NCBI GenBank assembly: GCA_025618425.1
Contig: CM046835.1
Span: 20,424,308-20,488,307 of the forward strand
Direction: 5' to 3'
Length of the DNA: 64,000 nucleotides
DNA from: Heliocidaris tuberculata
Lineage: Eukaryota; Echinodermata; Echinoidea; Camarodonta; Echinometridae
Shown here one piece after another: positions 45,769-59,711 of this stretch (positions are counted from its first letter, which is position 1; each line of letters opens with the position of its first letter). Under the pieces are notes generated by a model. It saw only the letters and a list, made by a program, of their open reading frames with translations, made no database searches and was not told where the DNA came from. Made by a program: the position numbers and the translations under genes.

Positions 45769-48700
45769 TTCTTTTCTCTTTCATTTGCATTCCATTTTAC
45801 ATAATTTGTTCTCCTTTTGGGGGGAAAGTGTGGTAAGTCTACAATAACAAAAAAATATGAAACCCCCCTTTTCCACAAATTTGGAATTAAGAATGTTTTA
45901 ACAAAGGATATTACTCAATTGAATGAGAATGAATGACGATAATTAAACTTAATTGAGGAAGCAGACAATGTCATGTGGAAAAAATGGCATTGATAGGATA
46001 GAAATCAGCTGTTTTTTATTCACGATTACATTTACATGTGAGACAAACCACTGCAATTGATTGCTTTTAACCTCAGCAACTGGTACTCTTAACTGGTAAG
46101 GTATGAATTGCAAACATAAAATTTGTGTCATACTGGGATCCTTACAATTCTATATATCCTAAAATTGAGGAAATGTGGAAATTATTCTTAGAATTATAGC
46201 TGAGAATGTGTAATAGTCATCGAGGGGAAAAAAATCTTGACTCTACAGAACCAAAAGTCAAGTTTAACTTTTGACTGTTTTTGAAAAAGTGTTTTGTATA
46301 AGCAATTCACTTCATTTCCAGAAAAAAATTAAACAATGGGAAGAATGTGAGAAAAGGGGGATTTTTGTTTTTCTCACTGCAGGACAGTCAAGAACAAATG
46401 ACAATGACAAGTATTAATTTGCCATAAAACAAAGGAACAGACTCAGATCCCTTAAGAGAGAAGGATCAAGCCAAGAAATACCACTGCACAAGGCATGAGT
46501 AAGTTTAGAAGCTGGAAGGGGACTCACAGAATGAGCTCATATCTTCAGCTGATCTCCTCTAGGCTAATCCTTTAATACAGTAAAACATCCATCTTTTAAG
46601 CTGCGGACATCTTAAAGGAAAGCACTCATTTGATACAGATTGTACAGCCATGAGGCGTGTTTACACTCCTCACTGCATATTGAACTAGACCTGTTACATG
46701 AAAGGTATGATCTAGCAAAAAATGTTGGACAATGTTTATGATCAAAAGTTTAAAAAAAAAATTAATGTGTGAGAGGCAGATGTTTAAATTCCCAGTTGCA
46801 GACCAGTTTCATGTGATACCTATGACATGGTTCAATCTTCAGAACATTTCAAGCATGATTTATGACAGACAGTTAAAGCATAACAAGAGAGATTCAATGC
46901 TACAATGACGGAGAATTCAGATCTCTCAATATCCAACCAACACATCAAAGCAAACCCTAACCCTAACCCTAAATACCCTATATCTTTGCATTAAATAAAG
47001 CCCAGAGCACTTATTGTCGCCAGAGCACCGATAGTGGGCATCAACATGACCAGAATGAAAAGATTTTAGATGTTTTCTCCATCATATAACTAAAGAGTTA
47101 TATATAAATGCACATCTGAACATGACCGTCATAAACACAACTTCAGATCTTTCTGCATCCCATCGACAAGACGACTTGTACAATCCTAGAACAAACATGG
47201 CGGGGACGTGACCACGCCAAAAAGGAATTCAGATCTTAGATCTAATCCCTTTTCATGACACATCCATGTACTTGGCATTGTGGGATAGATACTTGCCGCG
47301 GAAACCAGAAGCTTGCTTGCATGACGGTTGGGATTTGTCACAAAGTTTAGCCTCTGCTTGACTCATCCTCATATAAAAGATCAACACATAGGCCTAATCT
47401 TGAACTTAAACTATATTCACAAACATATCGCATTTACAGATTTCCACTATCTTAAAATAAGATCTGGAGGGAAATATATTTATATCATTTCGGAGACTGC
47501 GGAGGAAACCTTTTTGTTGCAAGGAGAAAAATTAGGTCTTGAGAAACTTTCAGATATCACATTTTAACTTGATAGTATAAATCTAAGACAATTAAAAACA
47601 ATGGATATGTGCAGGGAAGCACTGATGCATGATGTCATACATCTTTAAATATGCAACCATGTGTGCTCTTATTGCACCTTCATGATTGTCACATGATAGT
47701 ATTTAGCTATGGGATATTCTCTATGTATATCATGAAATTATGTGTGCATTGCAGGGTGCATAAAGGAATACTATACCTGCCAACCTTCCACAGCAGTCTT
47801 TCAAGGTAGAATTAGATAGCAGCATATTTTGAATGCATTAACACAGAATTTTCAGAAAACAAGAGGAATCCAGCTTTCTTAACAGTAGTTGGAAGACCCT
47901 CCCCCCCTCCCCTCCCCCCAAATAGGAATCATTCCTCCTAAATAGGAATGGTTAGCACCTACAGGGTCTATGGAATACTCCTATCTCATTAATAGCTTTA
48001 TTATTATTACCCCTAGCTTTAGCTGGGCGGCCATAAAAGGTGCTACAAGCAATTAAGAAATTCTACCAGGTACCCATATTCCACACCTGTGTAAAGATTG
48101 GCAAATACAGATAAATGTCTTGCCAGAAGACATCACTGCCATGGCTAGGAACTACTAGTACATATGCAACAACTAGGACAGAATGCTCACTTTAATATAC
48201 CATGGTACATTGTACCCCCTGCAACAGCTACAGTGTTCATACTTTACCAATGCAATTTTCTCATTAACAGGTCTACTACTACTAAAGGAGCAAGAACCTC
48301 CTACTAATGCACAAAGTAGTAGGAAACAAGTCCTATTTAACTGGTAATCAACCAAATATCCATAAATGGACATATCACTCGACAAAGAGCTTAAAATTGC
48401 AGAGAAGAAAAGGCAACAGTTCCCCCCTCCCAGCCAACACCAAATACTCCCCTGTTCTATCCAATTTAGTTGAGAAATTTCCACAGAGGGCAATAACTTG
48501 TGTTATTTCCCGCCCATTATGCCACCTTTTAAGACCCACGATTGTGAGAGCAAAACTTGAAAAACAAGCTGTATGAGCCCTTCCCTTGTTGTAATGCTCT
48601 GCACAGCGAGATCCATAAAGATGTTTTTGAAGGGTATTATGAGATAATTACCTGTTGTCAGTCAAGCCATTCTAAGAGTTACGGCTCAGTAATGATAACT

Positions 48701-49093
48701 TCCATCCCCCTGTAATTGTTCTGCAAATCAAATCAAGCTAAGCAACCCACTCAAAACAGAACCCTTATATGGACTGCACTGTTAGAGTGGTTGTATTTGC
48801 TTGTAAATCTTATTTGTTTCTTTACAGCTAAACACATGCTGCCGCAATGATTTCAATTCAAAACACAAGAAGAAGAGCTAATTATATTACGAACATTATT
48901 CCCAGATTTTTTTTTACGTCTGTTGAGATCCATAGAAGCAATTATTCTTTCCTCACTCTTAAGAAGAATTGTGATATCAATCTTAAAAATAACCTGTTGT
49001 GTTTTGTTCCGAGTAATAATTTCAGTATAAATGTGTTGTAATGATCTTTCTTGAGGATTGTTTTTTTCCCCTTTAAATCCATTATTTAGATCA

Positions 49094-49509
49094 TTAACCC
49101 TTTCAGGACAGGGATTATTTAAGGGCTAAATTGATCACATTTTGTTCTTCAAATTGGCAACAAAAATATTTTTCTTTTAGTGCTACATGGTTCAAATAAG
49201 GTGTAATGTCTTTGAAAACAATATACATGGTTAGAAATTTGTTGAATAGTTGAAAGAAATTGCCAATTTGGATGAAAAACAATGATTTTAAACCTCTCAA
49301 TGTGTTGCCAATTTAAGGATTTTAAAGCTTATTCTCCTTTTTAAAATTCCTGGGATCAAACGCAATATGGTCATGTAACAAAAATGGACATAGTTTGTGC
49401 AGAAATTTTTGTTATTTCTACTCATGTATCTGGTATATTTTTCAGGGCTCTGAATCAAAAGTTATTGAGCCAAACCACAAAATGTGGTCAGTTGTCTCGA
49501 AAGGGTTAA
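49094..49509 (+). mobile_element. TTAA-flanked element, copy 2 of 28647-29062
   Basis: Same element at offset 20447 in the second copy of the duplicated segment, with both TTAA ends intact. Confidence 0.6.
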
Positions 49510-50290
49510 GACAGAAGAATCCAGTTTCAATATAAGGAGAAATACCCATTTAACAAAAGCAGGTGTAAATAAGCAGATGGTAGCATATTTCTGATAAATT
49601 GGAAAACTGATTTGATCCCAACCTAAAACACAGACCAACACACTTCACTGTTCCATTAAAGTATCATGTAACTCTTGTTTATGACAATATTCTTTAAACT
49701 ACGGCACAACATAATGGTTTGGAGCTCTGATGTACATACTATATTTTCCTTGTGTATGTGTACTGCAACACATTTCATGTAAGATATCATTCATGAATGT
49801 ATAATGTATTCTTCAGTGATCTTATTTTTTTTTATTTGGGTCACTGACTTCAGAGCACACCCTCGTAAACCTACTAAAGAGCTCTAGAAACAAAATATCA
49901 TTTGAAAGTAATTATTAGTCTAGCCTTCTTTTCTCCCTTCCTGTACTCCATCCCTACCCTTAATCCCTCTTAATCCTATCCCATTTCCACCAATATCCCT
50001 GCTCCCTAGCAACCTCGATCCTCTCATCTCAGAGACAAATTTTGTCATCAAAATTTAACAATATCTCACCTTTTTTTAGCTAATGGCTTATTAGAAAAAA
50101 AAACACCTGCTATGATTTGTAGAGTTGAGGAGAATAATTATAAATAGCATCCATTACTTTTGCACGTGGGTTCTCCAATCAGTTTGTCAGTGTACTTAGC
50201 AAGAGTGACATCACTTGTAGATGTAAACGTCACATTGTCTGCGAAGGGCAAGAAGGGTTTTAATGCTGTGTAAAATGAAACAAGTTCAAG

Positions 50291-50982
50291 GGGAAGTCCA
50301 TCCTGGTATTTAGTTGATTTGAATCAAAGCAGAAAAATGAGAGGAGGAGATTAGTGAAAGTTTGAGCAAAATTTGACAAGAAAGGAGAAAGTTATGAAGT
50401 TTTGAAGTTGTAATCAATCACAAATCACAAATCAAACACAAATTGGCAACTTGGTGACGTATCTTGCGAGCTCCCCTCCCATTTGGTCCGTACAGAAAAT
50501 TTCATATTTCATTTTCTTAGTTGTTCATGGAGGAATACATTTGTTTCATACAGGTTTTATGTAAAAACATATGCGCAATGATTATATCTAGGTTGCATGT
50601 ATGATTCAATATTTTCTTTCGAAAAAGTTGAAATTCATGATCCTTTTTTTTTGTACAGGGCAAATTTGAGAGGAGTTCGCAAGATACGTCACGGAGTTGC
50701 CAATTTATGTTCAATTGATTACAACTTTCAAAAATTCATGACTTTCTTATTTCTTATTGGATTTTGCTCAAACTTTCATTGATCTGTTTCTTTAATTTTT
50801 CTCCTTCTTTTAAAACCACCCTGATATCTGGGGGGTGTTTCATCAAGTGTCTTGTCTGTGATTTTAACCGACAAATTTGCTCTCAGCCGATCAGATGCAA
50901 GGATTTCAGTAGCTTATAACAGTTATTGCACTATGTCATTGATGACAAGTTTTATGAAACAGGGCCCAGGGTGGACTTCCTC
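50291..50982. mobile_element. ~690-bp long-inverted-repeat element, copy 2
   Basis: Counterpart of 29843-30533 in the second copy of the duplicated segment, with the same nested insertion at 50831-50967. Confidence 0.75.
50831..50967 (-). mobile_element. GGGCCC-ended nested fold-back element, copy 2
   Basis: Counterpart of 30381-30518, with one or two changes at the left tip (GGGGGTGTTTC instead of GGGGTGTGTTTC). Confidence 0.7.
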
Positions 50983-51515
50983 TTTTAACACCCTTCTGGC
51001 TCTCATCAGATGGTTAAATGAAAACTATCAAAGACTTTTAGACTGAGCTCCTTTTTTAGCGGTATATTTCTAAATTGTTCTCTGCTTTCATGCACTTTTT
51101 TCGCTCAGTATTTGCTAGACCAAACAAGTTATGTAGATTGTAGAACCATTTGATCCACTTCATACCACGCAACATTCTCCTTATTTTCTTTAAGAATTTG
51201 AAAAGATAAAAGATAAAGGATTCAAATAGTAAATATAGGTACAGTGCAATTCAACAGCTTTAGGCAGGCGGCTCTACAGTCAAACCATACACTACGTCTT
51301 CTTACAACAAATCTCCCAGCTGGGCATTGGATGTAGGCTTTAGTTGTATGGCCAATGTAATGTATTTATTCATGAGGAGGGAGAAAAGTGCTCAAATCAT
51401 AAGAAATAGAAATTAGCCTTAAAAAACCACCTCCTTAACTTTCTCAGGCAAATGAGAAAATATGAGAAAGTATGACTAACCAGGATCAAATTGGCAACAG
51501 CTTGATACGGCCTAC

Positions 51516-51710
51516 CGCAGACAGATCTAAATCAGGCACAGAAAACTCGGAAGCGCTTTCTTTCCGATACCTCCCAAATTCCTCACGTCGCCGATCAACA
51601 TGTCCTCTTCCCTGTCTGCTAAATGTAAGAAACAAAGAAGACGTTTTCCTGTCTAACAAATCCAGTGAGTTCGGGAGGTGTGAATGGAAATCAACGTTTC
51701 CGCTAGACAT
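51516..51710 (-). CDS. Second copy of the candidate 65-residue first exon
   Basis: Identical in the coding part to 31067-31261, at a constant offset of 20449. It includes the same ATG, the same GTAGGC donor and the same phase 0. It lies in the second copy of the ~18-kb segment and is probably the other haplotype rather than a second functional exon. Confidence 0.5.
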
Positions 51711-54027
51711 CGTTTCCTCTGAGTAACCGTTGAGAAACACACAAAGGAATTCAAAGGAACAGAAATTAAGTAAAATGCTCCCGTCATTCAGACATGGATG
51801 ACATTTCTGTAGATTTATTAAGATCTACAATGTATTCCCACTGCCGAATTAAGCCAAAGCATATTGCACCACAATCTATATCCACACACTAGGTTTCTTC
51901 AAGTCCAGTGAAGGTTGTAAGGGTTAATTTGTGATGAATAATAACCGGGCAAATAACATCATTTGATCTTGAAGGGTCCATCTTCTATTTATTTATTTGT
52001 GGATAACTTGGACTGGAGTCAATGGTAAATGTGTGTAATAACAAAATCAAATCATATCCAAACACTGAACAGAGTACACTGTTTCTGGAGTGAAGTCTAA
52101 ACCAGATCCACAGTGGTATTGTCAAATGGCAGGACCAGATACAGTACACGGTCTACATACATGTACATGTACATGTAAACTGACTATAATGAGTGTTTCA
52201 ACATCTTACCAAGATAGTAGAGGCGGAAGTTTATCATTCTTGACTATGGACAATTTTACACAATGGAATAAATCAATTCAGGTCTATTCCATCCAACAAT
52301 TCTGTTCTAGAAATCATCACACCATTGAATTCCCTAGAAACATAAACCAGATTAAAATACCAGAGTCATGTCAGCTTTTTTCCACCTTGTCATGCCATCA
52401 AGAAAACGAAGGACACGAAAGGTCCTAATTTTGGACAGTAATTTGTCCCTGAGACAAGGAACAAATTTAGGGGAGGTGTCAGTCTGGTCACGGGGAGTTG
52501 AGCGTACACTCCAGGGGTAGTGACGGGGTACGGTAGCTAGACAGTGCGTCATCCTTCACACCTGCCGCTTAGGGTTAGTCCAGGGATTTGGATGTCCGAA
52601 TTGTAGGTAACAGGTCAGATATATACTAACTTTATGCAGTATTCTTTTTCCAATATCATGCTACTTAAGTGGGATTATTTATACCCTTACATATATATAT
52701 ATAAAGAGAGTTTGGGAATTTCTCAGACTCTATTTTAAAGACTCTATCATGGCAACCTACAAACATTTCCAAATGTCTTGTAATATTTAAGATGAAGTGA
52801 AATAGCTATTTAGAACCAGAGATTCTTGATTTGATACCAAATAATTTGCAATGAGGTAAACTAGTTAAATTGTCTAGTATCAATCTTGATCTTGAAACCA
52901 GATCAGTACACTATTAAGTGTTCTCTGGTAAGGCATTAATTCTAGATCGAATCCCTCAGATAAGATGCAACTCCCTTGGTCCCTAGGTTTTCCAGCTACT
53001 GTAAACACATACATGTACTTGCTTTGGACTGTCCTATGTAAAAGTAACTTTTATTCATGAACCAAACATTCACTTTAGGCTTTGACACATTAATTGTTTT
53101 AACAATCCCTCAAACAGGCTGTCCATTAGTAGGGCCTTGTGAGGAAGACTATTGTAAAGTTCAGAGAAAAACACATATATCTGCAACAAGCTGTGAATGT
53201 ACACTGATCAGGTCTGAAGTGGAAGACTACACTCTGTTTAGAGGAAAGTGACAAATCGGTTAATCAACAAGTGTGAAAACTGGGGTTAAACAGTCGCACG
53301 GCTGAAAGACATGAATTACATATTACAGTAGTCTGTTTCATTCTGTCAAATAAATACAGGTATACACAATTTCTCTTTCAGCTCTTTACATAAAAATTTA
53401 GGTAAAATGTAGAGCCATTGGAATGAACAAGTTTCCAGATTGCACCTCCATTGATCAGAAAATGAGGAAAGAGCTTGAGAGACAGACATCTCAAAACAAG
53501 TTTAAAATGGAGTGGGAAATAAACCTTGAAATTTATCAAATGTACAATGAAAAAGATAAATGGCATAGGCTGGATGTTAAGATCATAAGATAAAGGTAAC
53601 ATAGAGAGATACACAGTCTAAAAGGAGTAATCCTGCATTGGAGATGGTGCACACACTGAGGAAAGAGAGAAAGGCTTGACTTTAAAGTGCCTATGACCAG
53701 GGTAATAAAACAGCCCTATAAGCCCCTGGAGACACAATGCCCCTATTCCGGGCTATATAAAACCAAACTTATTACAGACCATTGCTCATCGCGCCCAGTG
53801 GCCTGGCCTTATTACCATACAGGATGGATGATCGTCACCCTATATTTGGACACTACCCTGCCAAATGGACAGTACTTCTGGGTCTTTCAGGCCTCATCAA
53901 CAGCTGCTTCTACCTGATCAAAACTTAACTTTCATTTCATATCAAAACAGTAACGTCTAATCAGAACAAATAGTAAAGAATAGAGTGCTAAAGCAACTGT
54001 TCATTCCACTTGGAATTGGATGCTTGT

Positions 54028-54266
54028 TTGACCCTTTCCCTGCAACCAAATTTTCAGGAGATTGTCACAGATGAAATTTTGCGAGTGATTTTTGACCTGT
54101 CATACTTTATTTCATTGTTAACTATATCTCCCATGGATCTGAACTCTAGAATGAAGTTACCTGTTTTTGATTTAGAAAGAAACACAGACATTCTAATTCC
54201 AAACACATTTAATTGATGCTGCAATTCTTAGGAGGACTTTGCGGCCCACAGCATGGAGAGGGTTAA
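54028..54266 (+). mobile_element. Diverged family A TTAA-type element, copy 2
   Basis: Counterpart of 33569-33804, three bases longer through an extra GGA near 54232. Confidence 0.5.
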
Positions 54267-54513
54267 GGTTTTGCGCGGTGAGTAAAATCAGGTTATCTAA
54301 GCTCTGTGAACATCCAATAATCTAAGAAATTTACAGTTAAGATTTAAAGCTACAAATGAACGATATCTGACAAACAATTTGGAGAGAAAATAAGTAATAA
54401 TTGAATAATTTATACAAAAGAAAGATAATGGATCTGATTCTGTTAGGACTCTTGAGGACAATTTTAAGAATGAAATTCTTCAAGGTTCCAGAACAATCCA
54501 CAAGGAACGGTGT

Positions 54514-54722
54514 TTAACCCCTTCCAGGATGCATTTAGACTAAAGCACAGCTACATATTTCTACTCGAAACAGACACGGGTATCTTCACTGTGATGTCTG
54601 TTCCAATGGAAGATATGAAGAGCCCAATTCAACAATAAAATGAAGCATTTTAAGCCAAAAATAAATCCTTAAATCCCACAGGTGACGAATTTCCAAAAAC
54701 TTGGTGGCACAGAAAGGGTTAA
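54514..54722 (+). mobile_element. TTAA-flanked short element (209 bp), copy 2
   Basis: Counterpart of 34052-34260 with several substitutions (for example GACGC to GATGC near the left end). The element and its flanks vary more between the copies than most of the duplicated segment. Confidence 0.6.
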
Positions 54723-55322
54723 TGGAGAGGGATGGGAAAGGTGAAGATTGGTTGATGAGAAGGGATCTGAAGAGGAAGGAGAGGGATGTCTAAGACCAGT
54801 TACGGGTCAGTTAGATGAATCAGGGCGAAACGCAACAGCTGGGGGCAATGTGATCTACATCAAATAATGGAGGGGGCACCGTTAACTCTCTCCTTCTCAT
54901 CAACTATCTTTCTTGCTCTTTCTTTCTGTCTCTCTGGATCTATTTCAATTTTGCTCTGTCTTTCTGTCTATCACTCTCTCTCCCTCACTTTCTAAATCTA
55001 TCCCTTGCAACCTCCCTCACTTTCATCCACATTATACCCACTTTCTCTTTCTCTCATTTTCTTTTCCTCTTACTATTCCTCTCTCTCCCTCTCTTATATC
55101 TTTTCCCCCATGTCTTACTCTCTTTATTTCTTTCAGGTTTGTTTCCCCGTTTTGTGTTTTATCTCTTGAATTTCTGAACATATCCCCCAGTGTCATAGTT
55201 TACAAATCGTAACCTTACAAATAAAACAGATTTTGGAATATCCACCACCAACATAACTTACTGCTTTTATATAATCCTTTCCCTCTTTTCCCTGTGCTCT
55301 ACCCCTTTACCCTTACACCCCT

Positions 55323-55448
55323 CCCCCCCCCCCCCCGAAGCAAGGAAATGGGTGGTTGTGCATGGTTGCTCTCCTGATTACAATTTTCACCCCTGCTTAA
55401 CATGCATGCTTCCCCTTCCATGTTAACTCAAATAAAATTTCCTTTCCT

Positions 55449-55487
<39 letters not shown>
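55323..55487 (+). repeat. C-run and G-run pair, copy 2
   Basis: C-run of 14 and uninterrupted G-run of 39, the longest homopolymer in the window. It differs in length and interruption from copy 1. Confidence 0.9.
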
Positions 55488-55488
<1 letters not shown>

Positions 55489-56861
55489 GGGGGCTCCCTC
55501 TCTCATACAAAGTTAACACGATATAAAATACATGAAACAACTTTGAAATATGGTCAACCCTCTCATAGTGGTCCCTTCTACTTAAAGGCCGGCTGTCTAC
55601 AGTCGCCACTGTTTTCCCTCAATGTGTTGTAAAACCTGGCTAGAAAGTCCACCTTTCTTCAGTGGTCACTTTTATTGTTCCCCATGTGTGGGTGTTATAG
55701 ACAGGTTATAGACAGGTTCTGCTGCACATACATGTAGAAACCATGGAAAATGAGCATCAAGTCCTATTACAAGGGCTTCAGCAAACGTCTTTGGGCATCA
55801 GTTGTCTGCAATTAGTAGACACTACCTTTCACAAACCAAGTGTATACCTTCAATGTCATCCTGAAGTTGAAAAAAATTAGTCAGCTGTTCACCAGATAAA
55901 TGTGAGATTAAGTTAGGATTAGCACTTCCAGAGGGGTCAGTAAAGACCCTTGCTCATCCAGAGCTTCCTAGGACTTTTACATAATAGATGGATCAAGTAT
56001 AAATACAAGAGAGGTGTATACGACTTGTACTTACATGCATTTAGCTTGGCCTATATTGCATTTGTAAGAAAATCAGAACTGGTATTGGAGTCCATTACTA
56101 ACCTAAAGAGCAATTGCAATCTACCAACAAATCTTCATCATGGTAAAATTCAATTCACAGGTTATATGTATCATGTATCAATCTGATTTTCATCTAAACT
56201 ATACTCCATGCCAATGTCATTCCTGCTTTGTAAATAATTCAATTTACCTCTTCAACTCAGTTTAGGATAACGGGTGTTGATTGTATGAAATTCACTTTCA
56301 TTCTCCGGAACTGATGAAAGGATAGGAACTATCTTGTGATCAAGGTGACTCTTCCAATGAAATTAGACCAAAAAAGGGGAATAAAATCCTGACCCTCGAC
56401 TCCAGTGTAGCAGTATTGGCTCTGCATTGTCTGTAACTATTATTTGCTTAATTTGGAGGAACAGCTGCAAGCCTGAATCACAGATTCCCGTTGATCACGC
56501 TATTACGACCGAGCGATTCACTCCGGAAAAGGTGCTTGGACTTTTCCGGCAGTTTCTGACGGAGGACATGTCCAAATTTGGCATCCATATTTGTCAGATC
56601 TAGGGAGAATACTTCTTGCTAATCATGATACATGCAGCTTGTTAGGACTAGCAACATGTTTGCACATCATTCTCTTCTTGACACATTTCTAAATCAAACA
56701 GCTAGAAACAATCTGCTTGCATACAAACAGACAAACACAAACAAGCACAAACAGAAAGACGTGGAACAAAAAGACAATCTTCAATTACATTTTTGTGAAT
56801 AGCATCAAATGGGTGGATGAAAGATTGGTGTAACAATCTATAAGAACTACTGGGTACCTAC

Positions 56862-56968
56862 CAGAGTTGAATCCGGAGTTTGGGCCCTCATGCTTACTTT
56901 CTCCCCACGATCTTTACAGCTAGGCACTTCAATGGGTTCTGTGTGAGTGAAACTCAGGATCTTGACAC
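56862..56968 (-). CDS. ARHGAP18-like: Second copy of the 5' internal exon (VKILSF block)
   Basis: Equivalent to 36393-36499. It encodes the same 35 residues with two synonymous third-position changes, and has the same splice sites and phases. The (TC)n tract at its acceptor (56970-57025) is four bases longer than in copy 1. Probably the allelic copy of the same exon. Confidence 0.7.
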
Positions 56969-56969
56969 C

Positions 56970-56970
56970 T

Positions 56971-57027
<57 letters not shown>

Positions 57028-57122
57028 ACGGCAGACACAGACAGAGAGAGAGAGAGAGAGGGAGGGAGGGGGAGAGAGATAGAGAGGAAAAGAGAGGGAG
57101 AGGGAGGAGGAAATGAGAGATA
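56970..57122 (+). repeat. GATA/GA microsatellite at the splice acceptor, copy 2
   Basis: Counterpart of 36501-36652. The first perfect block (56970-57025) is 56 bases against 52 in copy 1, and the second block carries GACACAGACAG instead of GACAGACAG. Confidence 0.9.
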
Positions 57123-59552
57123 AAAAGGAATAAAATATACTAAGCATCATTCTTTTAAGTGCATCAGTCGTAAACCTAAATTCTATGAGTCAATGATATG
57201 CGCATGGTAGTGCTGTCGCTATATTTGGTATGAATACATACATGTATCATCTGAATAACCCATTCCATAAAAAGCAACCAAATACAAGATGTAATGAAGC
57301 AGGGTTTTGTTTAGACAATAGCTAATCAAGGAAAACATTTTAAATTTTCATATATGAAGAGTTTAGTAAGCTCTTAGAGACACTGTACTATCCCATGTAA
57401 TCGGAACAAATTCCAAATTCTCACTTTTTTATTTATTTTCACTGGACATAGATTGATTTAAACAGTCATTCAACAAGGTTTTATTCATAGTATGTTATTA
57501 TTCAGTTTATTCAGGCAGCATATTCTTATGTGTACGAGAAATAATGCTCCCATATGTAAAAGCCAAGGAACATTAAAATATCCATGCTACTGAATATATA
57601 GATATCAAAGAAACATAACATTCAACATAAAAGTGGGATTTTATGATAAAACTGTGATCCCCTTTCTCCTTTGAATTATTTAATGGAATTCTTTAAAATC
57701 ATAATTGTACATATTATATATTTATTTTAAATGTTCTTTATTTCTCATTCTGATCACCAAGAGCCTACTGCCTGAATGTGCAGTGAATGTTTGCTCTTCG
57801 GTAGGTTTATTTGAAGAGTGCACTATCTAAATTACACAAAAGTGCTGTATGTTCTGAAATAGTATAGGTGATTCATTTTTAAAAAGTTCTTTTCAAACTA
57901 TGGGTATATATTTACTTAACTGAAAATAAAAGATGAGAAAGAAAATATGTATGTATTACTAAAATGGTACTAAAATGGTACAAGTTTTCAAAGAGTCTGA
58001 AGTAGTCTGTATTAAGCCCTTAATGAATGTGAATCCACAAAACTGCATATTATACAGAAAAATGGGAAAATAAGGTGTGAAATATTGATGAGACCACACA
58101 CGTTCAGGATCTGTCCGAGTTAGTCATTATAAAAATGGAAGACCTTGTCCTAAATACATATCAACTAACTTCAATACAAATTTTGTTTGACTTACAAAGT
58201 AGAAGTCTACACCCCAGCAGCTGAGTTTGACTTCGAAAAGTTTTATCTTTATTCCAATCTCCGAAAGTGAGAGGCAAACTCCAAAAAGCGACATGTTTTA
58301 TAAACTTTTTTCGTTCTCTGGGGAAACTGATCAATGAAGAGTGCTGCAGGCTGTTGACAGGATTACTCACAACCTAATAACGTGAATACAAACAACCACC
58401 GGCACAATGTCCAAAGAAACATAATAAAAACAAAATATTTAAAAAAATTCATGAGTCACATTTGCTAGCTTTGAGCCAGGGAAAACATAGTTGCTCATGC
58501 ACCGGATTTTCTCTCCACTTCTCCCCAGAGAATCTTGGCAAAGTTTGTCATATCCTAGGTTTTCACTTGCTGGAAACTATGTTTTCAAGGATGTTTTCAA
58601 AGTGTTTCATCAAAGAATAAGTACTAGTCAGTCCTGAATGGTAACAGTATGTAGTCAGCCTGTGAAAAGAAATATGCATACCACAAGTATATCCACAATT
58701 TTGAAAAACGGTGCATTACAAGGGTACTAATGGGGCAATACAAGCCCTCTACAAGAGAAATACCAGTGCTACAAATCCCAAAACAGTCTTGCAACTGGTC
58801 TGACATTGTCAAAAATTAGATTCAGAGCTAGCTGGATGTTCTTTCTGATCAAAATGTTGACAATGTTTTGCTCTCTAATGTCCTATGATAAGTTGGTACC
58901 TCAAACATTGAAGGTCTACTAATCTTGATGTTTAATATCATAATCCTATGGCAGATTTCCCCCAATTTTTTCACTGAGAACCAGAAAGGCATTCATTTGT
59001 ATCAATTTAACACAGAGTTAACGTCCTTCTGCCTCTCATTAGACTATTACTTTACAACGTAAAATGGCCTTGAAGCATGGTGTCTACCTTAAAAACTGAA
59101 ACTTTCTCATCATGTAACTTCCATGAATTGTAATCAACCATTTTTTTTTTTGCCTGAAAAAAATCCCCCATGGTTATCAAACATTCAGTGTTGGGTCCGC
59201 TGTAATTCAATTATTTTGTGGCATGACACTTTCAGAACTCTGAACCACTCACTAAATTCACGGAGGTTTCAGGCATGTGAAAGTCCTGATTTTGCAGCAT
59301 CCCAATGCATGGTGAATGTGAACAGATGAAGTAGGACATTCTTGTCGAATCCAGCTGGGACTATGAGATACATGTGTCATAGTATCTCTAGAGTGGGCGT
59401 GTAAGGTTCAGCCAGGGGCCAGCTACACCGTGTTTTGACATGACCAATCAATGTCACAGAGCTTGAAGTTTCTCCAGCGTTGCACCTGGGGACAGTGAGT
59501 CCTCTTCGGTTTTCAGTTTGGATCTATGACTTGAGAAAGTTTTGCTACCCCC

Positions 59553-59711
59553 CTCTTTTGTTGTTTGCCCTTCCCTTCCTTCCGATCCATCCATCCATCC
59601 ATCTCCCTTCCTCTCATTACACCCTCCCCCTCCCTCCTTCCCTCCCTCCTTCCCTCCCTCTCTCGCAATCCCTCTCCCTTGAGCTCCCTTCTTACCCTCC
59701 CTTCCTCCTTT
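59553..59711 (+). repeat. Polypyrimidine tract, copy 2
   Basis: Counterpart of 39085-39243, essentially unchanged, at offset 20468. Confidence 0.85.

Noticed and set aside
45210..45878. Open frames of about 190-220 codons crossing the N gap
   Set aside because: They consist almost entirely of untranslatable Ns; only short, non-coding tails lie on either side.
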